DNA of 60,000 nucleotides from Tubiluchus corallicola (Eukaryota > Priapulida > Priapulimorpha > Priapulimorphida > Tubiluchidae), in the NCBI GenBank assembly GCA_030141605.1, contig JAQGDQ010000035.1, positions 188,001 to 248,000 of the forward strand, read 5' to 3'. A model generated the notes under the pieces. That model ran no database searches, was not told the DNA's origin, and worked only from the letters and a program-made list of their open reading frames with translations. Below are positions 36,237 through 48,971 of the stretch, piece by piece. The translations under genes were made by a program, and so were the position numbers. The first letter of the stretch is position 1. Every line of letters starts with the position of its first letter.

Positions 36237-36242
36237 AGAGGA
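36060..36242. repeat. GA-rich microsatellite tract
   Basis: Two GA arrays (about 36083-36117 and 36194-36240) are joined by interrupted GA-rich sequence, preceded by a short TG run. Confidence 0.95.
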
Positions 36243-36249
36243 TGAGAAA

Positions 36250-37137
36250 GAGATCCAAAGATGCGTAAAGAATTTCGACTGTTAGAAAAATTCTTTACTA
36301 TACTTTCAATTTCGTATCTCGCACCACAATTCTCGTCTGTTATTACTTACCATTGTTTCTAGTACAAAAGCTACGCAAGCGTTTAATTTAAATGTTTAAG
36401 TCACGAAGGCAGTTTTTGCAGACCAAGCAAGCATCAGCAGCAAATAAGGAAGCCAAGCTGAAGCCAGGTTTAGGGATGCTTGAGAGCGCTTCCATGTGCC
36501 ATGTAACTGTTTTGTTTGTACTGTGCTCGTATTTTATTAATTTATTATCCACCACTGTTACGTGTTGCCCAACATGTGTGGCAAATATCAGCTTTGTAAA
36601 TCATAAATAGAAAAGATTCAGTGACGATATATAATTCTACCGAACAAAGGAAGAATATTTGCGAATCTTCTTCTCCTTCTTCTTTCTTCTCCCCTGCTTC
36701 TTTTTCATTCAATTTAGCTTTCACACTTTGCCAGCATATTCTTCTTTCTTATTGTGGTATTGTTTACTTATAATTACTTTATCTTTTCATAAAAATTTTC
36801 ATGCAATTTAGCCAAGTGAAAATTAGACATTATTGGGCGTTTTCAGGCATAAATGCCGGGGTTCTTAAAAATGTATATTACATTTTGACACGTGACCCGT
36901 GACCTAATTTATCGATTTAACTGGTCATGGCCTATCATTAGCTTTCTCACGTCGCTATACAGCCTAGTAATAGTTAAACACGCACGCTTATATCCGCCCC
37001 GAAACAACGAAAATTTGTTAGAAAAAGACATGGCAAAGACACTTATTTACAGTTGTTGAGACAACAGGCAACATCAGATATTGGTTGCCCTAAGCGACTC
37101 TTAACGAAACAACAACACTGATACTAAAGTAACATTT
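36250..37137. other. No gene seen
   Basis: AT-rich DNA with a CTT-rich tract at 36668-36712. Nothing else recognised. Confidence 0.4.
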
Positions 37138-37146
37138 TAAGACTAA

Positions 37147-37334
37147 AGTGGCGTTTACCTAGCAACCGGAATACGTATGCGTTATCCATCTGCGTATAAA
37201 ATGTCAATAGAAAATAGCTGCAGAAAAAATAATGCATAACGCAGGCCTGATTAATTGAAAACACTATAAAGCAATTTTATCTATTCCGCATCCGCATAAG
37301 GCAAACGCATTCCGCATGCCAGGTAAATGCCGCT
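37147..37334. mobile_element. MITE with 9-bp target duplication
   Basis: The 188-bp element has inverted ends AGTGGCGTTTACCTAGCA on the left and AGCGGCATTTACCTGGCA on the right (opposite strand), extending to GCGGAATGCG. The direct repeat TAAGACTAA occurs exactly on both sides (37138-37146 and 37335-37343). A 9-bp duplication points to a Mutator-like element, or hAT if one base is shared with the end. The interior repeats GCAT/GCGTA motifs and codes for nothing. Confidence 0.85.
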
Positions 37335-37344
37335 TAAGACTAAC

Positions 37345-38350
37345 GCATGCAGACATGAAGACATTTTAACACGGAAGCCTTTAGTTTTGTTTGACTGAAC
37401 CAGAAATGCTTTCACAACTACATGTTTTACATTTCATCCAGAAAGTAAAAGTCAGAAGTAATTATGTCATTCCCTAAAGCCATTGCCGTCTTCGAAAGAC
37501 CTTTTACAAACCTCTAAAGTTCATTCCAACCAATTTGGGAAAAATGTAGCATCTTAGTAACTGTAATAAGATACACAATTTTATAAGTAACTTTCTTCAT
37601 GCAAGTGAACTAGAGTGAAAAGCAATCTCATGTTTCCCCAGTAGAGATCGCAAAAGCTTTGCCCTATTTCTTTATAAAAATCTGGACTCGATGATAAGCT
37701 TACTTTGAGAACTACGTAGGTAATTCTCTTGTACATATTTAAACAGTATTTCAGCGTTTGCAGTCTGAAACCAATGTTGACGAATTCGAACTGCTTTAAA
37801 ATGCTCAGTTTTACAGTGGCGTAGAACCTGAGCAGCAAATGCTTCTAAAAATTGTAGCGATGGTGCTGGTAACGCATAGAAGTTGAAATTTAAAAAAAAA
37901 CTTGCTAGGAATCTATCTCGTGTCCTTCGTGCTGCTTGACATTACAGAAGTGGTGCTGAAATTTTAAAATGCTCGTCCCATTCACCTAATGAATCGACGA
38001 GGCCATTTCATAGCGGCGGGTTTATACCTGGTATTCAACGCCACTATGCAATGGCTTCGTAAGGATGAGTCCATCACAATAAAGAGGACGTAGAAAATAA
38101 ATGTAATTTCGCCCCGTAATAATATTTAAAAGCAAAACTGAAAGTATATTTCTATTTACTGTTCCCAGCTATCTTAATACCATTTAAGGTTCAATTGTCT
38201 AATGTAATATGTCTATGCAGTAATTTCTTGCACAATCGTCGATTTAAGTTTATATAATCTGCTTTGCAGGGAAAGGAATCTTTGCCATGTGAAGATTAAA
38301 AAAACTTGTCAAACTTTCTTTGTTGCCTGATTTTCAGTTGAATAAGAGAT
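37345..38350. other. No gene seen
   Basis: No credible exon or repeat. The 85-codon minus frame at 37581-37838 is unrecognised and has no splice support. Confidence 0.35.
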
Positions 38351-38353
38351 GAG

Positions 38354-38520
38354 CTGTCCAACCTCCTAGCAACTGAAACAATGAACTCTCAAGCTTCCTA
38401 GCAACTGAAATAAAGAGTTCTCAAACCTCTTTGCTCTTATATATATATATATAATTAAAACACAAACATATGTGTGCGTGCGTGCGTGCGCGTGTGTGCG
38501 TGTATGTGTTTTATATATAT
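38354..38520. repeat. Short tandem duplication and TA/GTGC microsatellites
   Basis: CTAGCAACTGAAA occurs twice, about 34 bp apart, within a near-repeat at 38356-38430. A TA run follows at 38438-38452 and a GTGC/GTGT tract at 38470-38508. Confidence 0.75.
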
Positions 38521-38994
38521 TGTTTTTATTATACACTGTATTTTATTATTGGGTGTGAATAAAATAAATAATCACACACATAAGTAAGCCTAGGCGTGTT
38601 ACGCATTTAATAGCACACTATTATAATTCAAAACCTTATTTTTTAAATCATTAATTTTCTTGTATACTTCCAGTATATTTCCTTGTTTACCATTCTAAAG
38701 CTGGTATATTTATTGAAAAGAAGCTCTTGTAAGAATTCGTATGTGTAGAGATGCTTTGTTCCTCCAAATCTTTACTAACTCATTAAATACTTCCAACATG
38801 ATTGCCTATACAATAACCTTATAATGACATTACAAAAGATAAATGTAAGTTGTAGGCAAAATTGTAGCACAAAAACGCTGCCCCGCTCCTGGAATTCTAA
38901 CTTATCAATGTAATGAAATTTGCTGTTTTAACTCGGATATAGATTATCATAATTGTTTTGAACTTGAGGCAAGAATTCGGATTTTCTCTGCTGA

Positions 38995-39060
38995 TAGCTT
39001 AAGTAGTTAGCGTGCGACCTGACACCACAAAGTTTTGTATTCGAATCTTTGTTAAATCAA
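38995..39060 (+). repeat. Degenerate tRNA-like SINE head
   Basis: GATAGCTTAAGTAGTTAGCG resembles an A box, and GTATTCGAATC, about 35 bp later, resembles a B box. The stems do not close as a cloverleaf, so a SINE head or tRNA pseudogene is more likely than a working tRNA. Confidence 0.4.
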
Positions 39061-39307
39061 TTTTTAGCGCCTTTCTTGTTTGTTTAATTAGCTGTTACGT
39101 TAATTGTCGATTACAGACAACCGGTTTATTAATTCTGGTCTATTATTTCGCATAAGTAATTTGCCAGTGACACAACGTGCAGTCTGTTGAGTCCTTTTTC
39201 AATGAGACACTATAGTTTTCAATGAGACTCTAAAATCAGAGAAAGAATTTCGTGATTTAAATTAAAAAATGTGATTAAGAAGATGTAGACAGAGCAACAA
39301 ATGGGAA

Positions 39308-39311
<4 letters not shown>

Positions 39312-39388
<77 letters not shown>
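39312..39388. repeat. GA microsatellite
   Basis: About 35 near-perfect GA units. Confidence 0.97.
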
Positions 39389-39389
<1 letters not shown>

Positions 39390-39950
39390 GAAGAGAGTAA
39401 TGTTTCACGTTTCACGTAATCATCTGACATTTTCTGCGTACAACCACGTTTTTAACGCCTTTCTATGTTTTCCAATAAGTTTATATTAGCACGGCTTACA
39501 GCGGAACTGATTATTACAGAGATACGACGCGCTACTTAAAAGATTTAGTGTTTGCAGCAATATATATGCTCGTTCCTGCTTCCTTATTGTGTAAGCCCAA
39601 TCTTCAAACGTTTACTTTACGATAATTGTATCACGCGGTTTATCGTTTATTAATTTTATTAATTCTTCTTGTGTATTCGTAACTCTGTATAACAGCACTG
39701 TGGCGCTGAAGCTGCATCACCGTGTGCTTAAATGACATCCTTTGGGGATCTAACCAAATTTATCGCAATTTTGCATAATTATCGGATAACATACATGAAC
39801 AAGTAGCATCAGTGCTACGTAATATTTCAAATTAAAGCCCAACATAGAATACAATTTTGAGAAATCGAAAAGTAGTTTGATACAATAAAGTAGCTACAAT
39901 GCGGCTAATCGTGAATCAGTACCAGTAATTTAATAAAAATTCCAGAAGGA

Positions 39951-40057
39951 GTTTACAATTCCCCACACAACTTAAATACCCTAGTCCTAATCCTAACCCT
40001 ATCCCAACCCTAATCCGGCTCACGAACTAATTTGTTGTGTGTGTGGAATTGTAAACT
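39951..40057. repeat. Fold-back element with telomere-like core
   Basis: The arms GTTTACAATTCCCCACACAA (39951-39970) and TTGTGTGTGTGGAATTGTAAAC (about 40036-40057) are inverted. The loop contains degenerate CCTAAx units (CCTAATCCTAACCCTATCCC and on) resembling TTAGGG-type telomeric DNA read on the C strand. Confidence 0.65.
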
Positions 40058-40059
40058 TT

Positions 40060-43030
40060 AGCCAAAATCTTTGTTAATATTTCCTCCTATAAAATATTTT
40101 CTATTTTATATGCTCTTATGGGCTGCTAAAATAATATATAAACGTAGTTTTCTAAGAAATGAAAACAAAAAATCGGTTAAAGCAATCAGATGATGCCATC
40201 CGTATGTATATAATGTAGATGGTTGACAATCTCACATCCAGTAATAATTAATTAGCGTTTGCGTAAATTATATACATTCCCCCATGCATAAGCTGAAGTG
40301 GCGCTTTGATTGTTAACTGGTAATTTCGTCACATTCTGACGTTTGCTGCTGCTATTTTGATGATAGGGGTCAAGCTGACAGCAATTAATGAGAGCCATAT
40401 CAATATAAGCGTACCTAATGCGTCCTTAGCCCACACCTGGTTTACTTAATTAAGCTTTTATTGTACACGCAGTTTTGTTTTTGTAAATGATTCTGCAAAT
40501 TTATTGTGCTTATTTGTGTACAATGTATGTTTAAAATACATGTCATTGGGAGTAACCCAATGTTGATTACATCAAAGTTTTGAAAATTATGCACACCATC
40601 CATACCTACATCAATAACTCGCATCCATTTTCTCATTTCTGTGTTCATCATTATTTTTCTTTAAATTATTTTTTCTGTATGCCATTTATTAAGTTAACAC
40701 TTTCTCTTTACTAAGTTAACAAGTTCTCTTATAGTGTTGACTTGATGTGTGCTGGCGATTTATAAATTTTGCATGATACATATTGTTCTGTTTGTTCTTG
40801 AACACATTGGCATTGTATATAATGAATCTAATCTAACCTAAATATAATCTAAAGTTCAAAAAGTTGAGTTCTAACAATGAATTATGATAACCTATACCGC
40901 ACATATTTTTATTATCTAAAACATTTCAGGTACTAACACTTTAAAGTTCGTACACGTAACAAATAGCTGACTGATCACGTGACTTGTAACAATATCAACT
41001 AGACATTGTAAAAAAATCGACAAAAGTATAGTTGAGAGGGAGCGAAGTGGAGCTTGATAAAAAAAACTGTAAGTTGTCTGAGACCTTTACGCTCCATAGA
41101 CATATACTCGTACATAAATATACATCTTCAAATATTGCAGATTCACTTGATTTTTTCAACCACACCACTGATAACAGCACACAATAGTGCAGATTTGAAA
41201 TCATCTTTCAAAAACCTGGATGTCTCAAATGGGCAAAAACAGTCAATAAATTTTTGAACAGCCACTGATTTAACTTTATCTTAACTTCCTTTTACAAAAA
41301 TCATCCTAAACTTTTAAAATGATTCTAGATTTTTATACTAGAATTAATAAAATGATGCTAAATGTTATCGTAAATTTATAAAATGATCCTATAGTTCGGT
41401 GTATTTGCCCGTTAACCTATTTTATACTTCTAGCCATTTTATAAAGATTTTATCTGCGTTTACAATGTGATATTTATTTGGCATATCAACGTTTAGTTCC
41501 GAAAACGTTCTGCAGAATTCAATCTTGATGATACAAGTATATTTATTCCTAAAACGTAATTATGCACTCATTATTCTGCTCGTGCGTTTTTAGCCTAAAA
41601 GTATCGTTTGTTTTTTTTAAAATACATTATTTGTTCACTTTGCCAACACACTCGTTTATAAAAATCATGCCTACTCACATGAAATATTATATCACAGGGA
41701 TTGTATCAATCGTCCAAGGACATTCGCAGTCCACCTTCTGCCTCGAAACAGTACGTTCTTTTCTATTCTCAACAATGAAGTATCTTTCAAAATTAGTGAT
41801 GTTTTATTGAGGTCTTTTGTGCCAAATTTATCCTTATGAGCAATCTACCTCCTCTTGGCTTCTTTAATAGTTCAATTGATTTCCGTTAAAGCTTTAATAA
41901 CCAGATAGTCTTCCGGTAATTGCATATGTAAGAAGTATTTTACTGAGTTACATTATGTATCTGTGAAGTTTACAATTGTAAAACATGATTTGACTTGGGC
42001 TTTACAATAAATTGTCCCCAAAACGTTATCCTTTTTCAATTAATAACGTATTTTGCTAATTAAATACTTACAGGCTGTCTGTCTGTCTACAGTGTTCAGT
42101 CACATTAAGGCTTAAGGGTACATCGTACATCATAATTAGTGTCAAGGGAGGCACACGATCCTGCTCCCCTGCATACAGGACAAATTTAAACATTTATGGG
42201 TGTGTGATAATGTATTCTGAGCAAGGAGAAATATCATTCGTTTTTTTCTTCTCTTAAAATTGTTATTATTATAAAATCATTATGCATGATTTTTCAGTCT
42301 TTTTCTCGCTTTTTTCGTTTCCTTCCTGTTTTCTCTATATACTTATATAGAGACTATGCATCGTGCGTTCTTTAATTCAGTTATATCGCACATACGTAGT
42401 GCAGCCTATAGCTGATAGTTCTTGCAAAAGCATAGTTGACAATAGAATTTACTATGTTGATGATTGTATCTGTTTTATGTCATTAAGTTAAACGCATTGC
42501 ACATACGTGTGGTACATAAAAAATCTGTAAATCTTAACTAACGCAAACAGTGTCTACATACATGAAATTTTTAATCACTCCAGTTTCGCTGTTAATATTA
42601 CAGTATTATGCTCTATGTTAAGGGAAAGTGAAATGCGCATTAACAAACGTTTACGTGTGACATATTATTTGATTTACAAATTACTGTTAAATATGAAGTA
42701 AAATGAATTTGCTAAAGTTCAGTGTAGCCAAATTTTGGAGACACACAATTTGTAAATTATGTAACATGATTATAAATATTTATTGAATGTTACTACTAAC
42801 TTTATATTTGATTTGACCGCTTCCTGTAAAAAAATAGCAAACATGAGGAATGTAAGCATACTCGGCTGAATAAAACTGTCCGCCTTACATTATTTATATT
42901 GTGTGCAGTATAGTAAATAGCTGTACGTTCATGCATGAAATCTTTCAATCACCTATCAACTTCATGTTGTTTTTAATCATCACTGAATATTGCACTTAAT
43001 TATATTATTATTGCATGACTTGTTTAGTTT
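40060..43030. other. No gene seen
   Basis: AT-rich DNA. The short frames on both strands around 40995-41260 and 41562-41810 have no domain and no splice support. Confidence 0.4.
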
Positions 43031-43049
43031 GCAAACAGTGAAAAATTAC

Positions 43050-43140
43050 TTTCTTACTTACTTACTTACTACTTACTTATTTACTTACTTATTTACTTGC
43101 TTACTTACTTAGTTAGTTATTCACTGCCTTGTTTATTTAC
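43050..43140. repeat. TTAC tetranucleotide repeat
   Basis: Interrupted ACTT/TTAC units. The Tyr/Leu-rich start of the frame at 43097 derives from it. Confidence 0.85.
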
Positions 43141-43439
43141 TTACGTTTCTTTCCCTGAATTAACGTTACACAGAATAGTAATTATAAATTTTACCAGTAG
43201 CTTACCAATCACCAGTCAGTCCCACTATGAAATCAATCAAGTAATTAAACGCTTGATTGTCTGGTGTTTTCAAAATACTAATCATTTTAGAATTCACAAA
43301 GAAGAGGGAGGGGTTCACGCAGCCTCTTTTACGTTGATGCTCAATGCGTGTTTTTACAGTTTCAGACATAAAATGCTGGACTCAGTGTTAAATACACACG
43401 CAAATTTGCAGCTTAGGGTTTTAGCATTTTCAGTGTGAA

Positions 43440-43720
43440 ACCTCATAAATCTATGCATGCATCCTGCAGTCGGCTCCCCGCCGTCTCATTAAGCGCAGGC
43501 GGAAGGTGTCGTAAGTTAATTGCTGCCCAACTACCGTTATCTTGCATAAAACTAACCAAATCATTGTTTGTGGCCGCTCAGTTTGTTTACTTTACTGCAA
43601 TAATCTAATTATGATCCGGGAGTAATATTAGAAGCGCACGTTTGAAGGTGTGAGAAAGCTGTGGTACCTGGAATAGGATGAGATCATTAGCAAAGCTGTC
43701 ACGTGCCACATGTATTATAA
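43440..43720. other. GC-balanced non-coding block
   Basis: Less AT-biased than its neighbours and without an open frame. It contains CTAATTATG (a homeodomain-type TAATTA) and CATTGTTTG (a SOX-type core). A conserved enhancer in the LMX1-like intron is possible but rests on composition and common short motifs only. Confidence 0.15.
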
Positions 43721-43969
43721 ACGTTTGTCATTATTTATATGGAGAGGAATATGCATGAGTAGTTATCTCAACCGATGACTTGCATAAGATCATGGATACC
43801 GACATTAGATTTGAACTACAGTGTTTTACCCACATAAACCTATGAATTTTTAGCAACGCTTGAGAGCTAAAGAGAACTTTATAAGTTTGTACACAAATAC
43901 AACTAAAAACGGTAATTCGCACTAGAATCCCCTAGAACTATAATTTGTTTTGCACGCAAGTAAGTCAGT

Positions 43970-44070
43970 CAGTAAAGTGAGTGAGTGAGAGAGAGAGAGA
44001 GAGAGTGAGTGAGTGAGTAAGTAAATAAGTAACTATGTAGGTAAGTAAGTAAATAAAAGTAAGAAGGAAA
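43970..44070. repeat. AGTG/GA/AGTA microsatellite tract
   Basis: GTCA, GTGA, GA, then AGTA units with interruptions. Confidence 0.9.
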
Positions 44071-44079
44071 CAAAGAATC

Positions 44080-44910
44080 AAGCAAGGCAACAAAAAGCAA
44101 AAAAGCAATAAAGCAACCAGGCAAGTACTCCTTTCTACATTCTTTTCAGAAAACAATTCATTAAAGTAGATGGATAAAATGCACTCGTAATTTAGTCGTA
44201 AACAAAGTAATCGGCATCACAAAAATGGCCTATTTTTTCTAAGAAAATTAAAACATTTTCAAACTGTAGCTTATACCGCATAAACAAATGAAATTATTAT
44301 TTTGCAACCATGTATGATATTATTGCTGCATAGTGTGTTGTAAAACGCGCTGCTTCCGTAACACAGTCCACCAATAAACTCATAAGACTGTTGATCAAAA
44401 TGTATACACTTAGACCTATGTAATAAATTACATATATGTACTTACAATTGTACATATAATAAACATAGATACCGATTTTTATGCAATTATTATAGGTGTA
44501 AATCGATATTTTTAAAGAATTGATTTTAGCCGTAAGTTGGCAATATACCAGGCAGCAAGTCTGTGTAACAAGAAGTATGAAGTATTGACTGTTTCATCTG
44601 ACAACAAGAAGATACTGTGTAATATACAACCAGGCTAAATCAGGCTTTATGGTTATAGCAGATAGCTGTTTGACGCTTCTGTGTTTATAGGCAAGCTTTA
44701 TTATGCGACTCTGTCATTCCAAATAAAATTTGTACTAATTTCACGCCTAGGAGAAAATTCACACAGGATGCTCGAACTCCCCCTCGCCCGTTTTCCCCCA
44801 GCTATGATATTACAATTTTCTCGATCTCTACTTCAATTCATTCTATCTTAATTGAAAATAATTTGAAAATAGTGGTCTTCTGAGTTTGTTTAGTGGTGCC
44901 ATGCTCATAA
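44080..44910. other. No gene seen
   Basis: AT-rich DNA with nothing recognised. Confidence 0.4.
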
Positions 44911-44912
44911 CC

Positions 44913-45120
44913 GTAAAGAAGACAGCGCCCATTAAGTCTCAAAAAACTTATTTTTTATAAGAGCTTTCATCCTTCGCGGACTTCGTCAGCTGAAATCTAC
45001 TTATTATCCTTTCAAGTCTAGGCCATACAAGTAGATTTCAGCTGACGAAGTCCTTGAAGCACGAAAACTCCTGTAAATAATAAAATTTCTGGGCTTAATG
45101 GGCACTTTGTCTTCTTTACT
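44913..45120. mobile_element. Inverted-repeat (fold-back) element 1
   Basis: The two halves are imperfect inverted copies of each other. They run from GTAAAGAAGACA..GCCCATTAAG inward to GACTTCGTCAGCTGAAATCT and the adjoining ACTT, the last stretch being perfect in both arms. The arms are about 90 bp with a short central spacer. No coding sequence. A fold-back MITE or two head-to-head copies of one transposon end would both fit. Confidence 0.85.
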
Positions 45121-45357
45121 ATCTTTATAGTATTTATTGTATCAACGCTTTTTAAAACTCGTTGAAAAGCTTCTACATTTTTCATACTGAATTTTGAGGA
45201 TTTTTTGAGGATTTATTTCCTTGCTGTCATCCATGGCACACAATGGTAGGCACAACCTTCATATTGATTATAGCTATAAAATTTTACGGTTACCTTTTTA
45301 CTCTTGTATTTTATTCTTTGTGCCTAATAAATAATAAAATAATAATAAGAAGAATAA

Positions 45358-45646
45358 GAATTATGCTATGTAAATAATTGAATAAACCACACCTGTTGCA
45401 GTAAATCTGGTGTACTTTTCGTTTAGATTTGTTCAATACTTCGACATTACGTCCTACAGCCAAAAATTACAATATGCGCTATCTGATTCAAGCGTCAATT
45501 TCTGAATCTAGATAGTGCCTATTGTATTTTTGGCTATATATCTTGAAGAGTACGTAATGTAGAAATACTGAACTAATTTAAACAAAAAGTACATCAGATT
45601 TACTACAACAAGTGTGGTTTATTTACTTATTTACATAGTATAATTC
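45358..45646. mobile_element. Inverted-repeat (fold-back) element 2
   Basis: A 289-bp near-palindrome. The left arm, from GAATTATGCTATGTAAATAA through AATAAACCACACCTGTTGCA, is mirrored on the right by the complement of GAATTATACTATGTAAATAA and AATAAACCACACTTGTTGTA. The arms differ by scattered substitutions and meet near 45500. It lies 240 bp after fold-back element 1 but is unrelated in sequence. Confidence 0.85.
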
Positions 45647-45649
45647 TAT

Positions 45650-47347
45650 ATTTATTGTATCTTCATTGTAATATCGAATCTCGTGTTTGCTAAATTACCG
45701 AGGTAGTCCTTTTCAGATTTTAGGAAGCATCAAAAACGTACTTAATAATTATGCTCTAATAATTCTTAACTACTTTTTATTAAAATAGCATGTAAGGTTG
45801 ATTTTTTTTAATTAGTGGTCTACTTTTTATCGAAATAAAAAAAATTGAATTGAGTTGGGCAAACAGGATTTTCTTTGAAAGTTCACCTTTCTGTTTTTAG
45901 ATTATGCTTCATTGTTCCCTAACTACGTACGGAAGTGGTGCTAGCGTAGCAGTGTCTAGTTTTTTTTTGCTGGATTACTGCTGCGTTTACCTGTCTGAAG
46001 GAAGATTTCTTTTATTTTAGAATTCTGCCTGCCCAATGCCTACAATAGACGTGACGGGCGTATGATGAACTACGTACAATTCAATTCAATTCAATTAAAC
46101 TCAACTTTATTTTCTCAACATCAGTTGAAAAGTATATGGTATATGACAATTTCAACGTAACTGAGAAGGAGCATGTTGAATTTGTACAGTAGTTCTGTAT
46201 ATTATTGTCTTTACTTTGTCTGACAGTTTCAGATTTTTTATTGTTGTATTGCACATAAATTTATTCTTCATTTTGTTGATTTGGTTGTTATTTTTCTTAC
46301 GTTGATTCACTGTGACAATTATTAAGTCAAAATTCATTCACATTATATTATCAGTCTTTAAGGACAGTTCTTATTACAGCATTTTGTCCTGTCGGCTTTA
46401 TTCTATAATGAAGCATCAATGTATGGGATACAAGGTACACCCATGCAGTTACACAGGTGAGAGAATGCATCAAAGCGTTTTGCCGACATCTACCTAGATA
46501 CATGAACACAAATATAATCTGAGCTTCAATATATCAGTCGATAATGCGAGGATAATGACAGGTTTGGCATCGGTGTTTGTTTGTTGATCAGTGTAAAGAA
46601 ATTAATCAGATATCACACCATGTTTAATTTTCAACATAAACCTCTAGTACGTAGATAATGGAAATAGACCAATAATTTTATAGGTCTTTAGACATTTTTT
46701 GTACCGGTGATATGAAACTACGCATAAATACAACTCAGATGTGCTAAACTAACGTTTAAGAAAATATCTACAAAGTATTTAGATATAATATACCAAACGT
46801 TTAAGTTTATTGTGTTACACTGTGTTATATTATATTGTATTGAATTATATTGTCTTGTATTGTTTTGTATTCATCAATGAACTTATTATTATAATCACCA
46901 CGACATATACAACATGACCACCTCGCATCACAGCCAAAACATGTGAGGCACTATTATATCCTTGCCATGACATAAAAATATTTTTTTCAGTTGTCATTTT
47001 GTACTTGTCATAAAAATATAAACCCATGTGAAAAGCAAAAGTAAAAGAAAAGCAAGTGTTCGCCAAAAGTGAAGTACAGAAATTAAAGGTGGAAGACTGC
47101 GTAATTTTTTATAGTCAGGGTTTTGCAACTGTTACAAAATTTTGTTACTAGTAAGTACATTTGACCTGACTGATTTTTCCAGTACACATGCTACGCATGC
47201 TGCAGTCACAATGGGTATAAAGGATACACCAGCTTAACTTTCATTAACCAATAGTGGATGAGGAACTAATTTCTAGGCATTATTGAAGAAATACATCTCT
47301 AGGACACACTGCAAAGACATCCCTGGATAAAATGGCAGCAATAAGAG
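45650..47347. other. No gene seen; possible LINE tail
   Basis: ATTCAATTCAATTCAATT at 46078-46096, followed by TTTATTTTCTCAACA, resembles the short-repeat tail of a LINE on the minus strand. Otherwise nothing recognised. Confidence 0.35.
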
Positions 47348-47798
47348 CAGGGCCGGATTATGACCTTTTGAGGCCTCTGTGTTAATGAAATTATGCGCCC
47401 TCTCAGACGGAGCCACCCTCTAACTCGCCCACAAGATGAGCAAGATGATAAACAAACATGGAGAGAGGCCCCATAATTTACAAATAGGGGTCGAAACTGT
47501 GGCCTCTTATCTCAAATAATAGGCATTAAATACGGGCTTTTTATCTCAAACAAGGGGTCATAAACAAGAGAAACTTTTTTAAATTTGGTTTTCAGACTCC
47601 CAGTCCTCCTTTTTCAAAGTTGAAAATATATTTTAAGTAAAGTGAATTATTCAGCAATGCCAAACATAAAAATAATACACTCAATCTTCAAAAAAAAATA
47701 CTTGAAAATAATTTACCATAGCAAACCAAATTTGGGGCTCCGGAGCTTGAGGGACCTAGGCTGCAGCCTATACTAGTCTATAGGGTAATCCGGCAGTG
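47348..47798. mobile_element. hAT-type non-autonomous element
   Basis: The ends are CAGGGCCGGATTATGACC on the left and CACTGCCGGATTACCCTA on the right (opposite strand). The flanking 8-mers AATAAGAG and AAACAGAG agree at six positions. The right part (CTATAGACTAGTATAGGCTG on the opposite strand) matches the left part of the smaller element at 16007. The 451-bp body contains no transposase. Confidence 0.75.
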
Positions 47799-47799
47799 A

Positions 47800-48950
47800 A
47801 ACAGAGCATTTTCACACGTCGCCAGCCCGTGTTACCCTAATTACCCTGGACACGTGTTACCAACAGCTTTTTACTCTGATGAATTTAGGGCCCAAATTTG
47901 ACGATAAAATATATGGCTATTTTAGGATAGGTCTGTGTAGGTAATAGCCAAACACCTTTATCTGAAGCCGTAATGTCATACTGCGATAAATGTTGGTTTA
48001 TGACGATCAGTGTTTGGTCATAACTTGTTTTACGAGCGCTGCTTGTAATATAGGGGAAGCAACAAAGGGGGTAGCAACGCATGCTTGGATGTCACTTAGA
48101 ACAAAAGTTAATGCTAATGACACCAGATTGTATCATCCTGTTGCTACAAATATAGAAAATTTGACTGATGACAGCTGATTATGAATTACTTTCCTCGAAA
48201 TGCGTCGCTTAACATTTTTAAGTACTGTATGTTAGCCTAAGTATTGGAATATAAAAAGTATCGTTTATGGTGTGTAGGCTTTATGACAATATTATTTTAT
48301 AAACATTAATTTTAACATATAAATATAAGACATTTATTGACGCTTCGACACATCGGGTGTCATTTTCAAAATTGTTCTCAGCAAAGTTCTATAGAACAGT
48401 ATTACAATAATGTATTATAAAAGAATTTCAAAAAATGCACAATCGTAACATTGTTTATAAATTTTTTTAAACAATACCGAAAATGATATGCGATGTGACG
48501 AAAGGTAAATAAAATGTTTTATATTAGTATATTAAAGTTAATCTTTTTTATATTATCCAAGTTTTGTACAATTTTTTTAAGGCGGTGTGATAACACTAAG
48601 ATGAATATCACTCTCTTACCAATTAAGTACTTAAGTTTCTACCTGTTTTTATACACTATTTTATTGACAAAGCAAAGCTTCGTCGAGAGTGTTTAAATTC
48701 TAATTAGACTAATTACCCCCGCTGTTTTATACAGTCAAATTATAGCCGCACGAAGTCAGTTAAAAATTTCTAATTTGGCGGATAAAGAGCAATTCGGCAC
48801 GCGTAACGCTAGTGTTTTTTTCACTACGTAAGATGCTATAATTGTTAGTTTTTGATAATCTTTAATAGATATCAGCGATGTGTAAAAAGTGGGCAGGGCT
48901 TACATTTAATTGTCCGCTAATCAAATGAGTGTCGAGAGTGAAAGAATAAA
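47800..48950. other. No gene seen
   Basis: AT-rich DNA. A short hairpin GACACCCGATGTGTC (read on the minus strand, about 48343-48362) is of the kind found near the ends of some invertebrate transposons. Confidence 0.35.
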
Positions 48951-48971
48951 TTTTCAGTTAGGAGATTTGGT

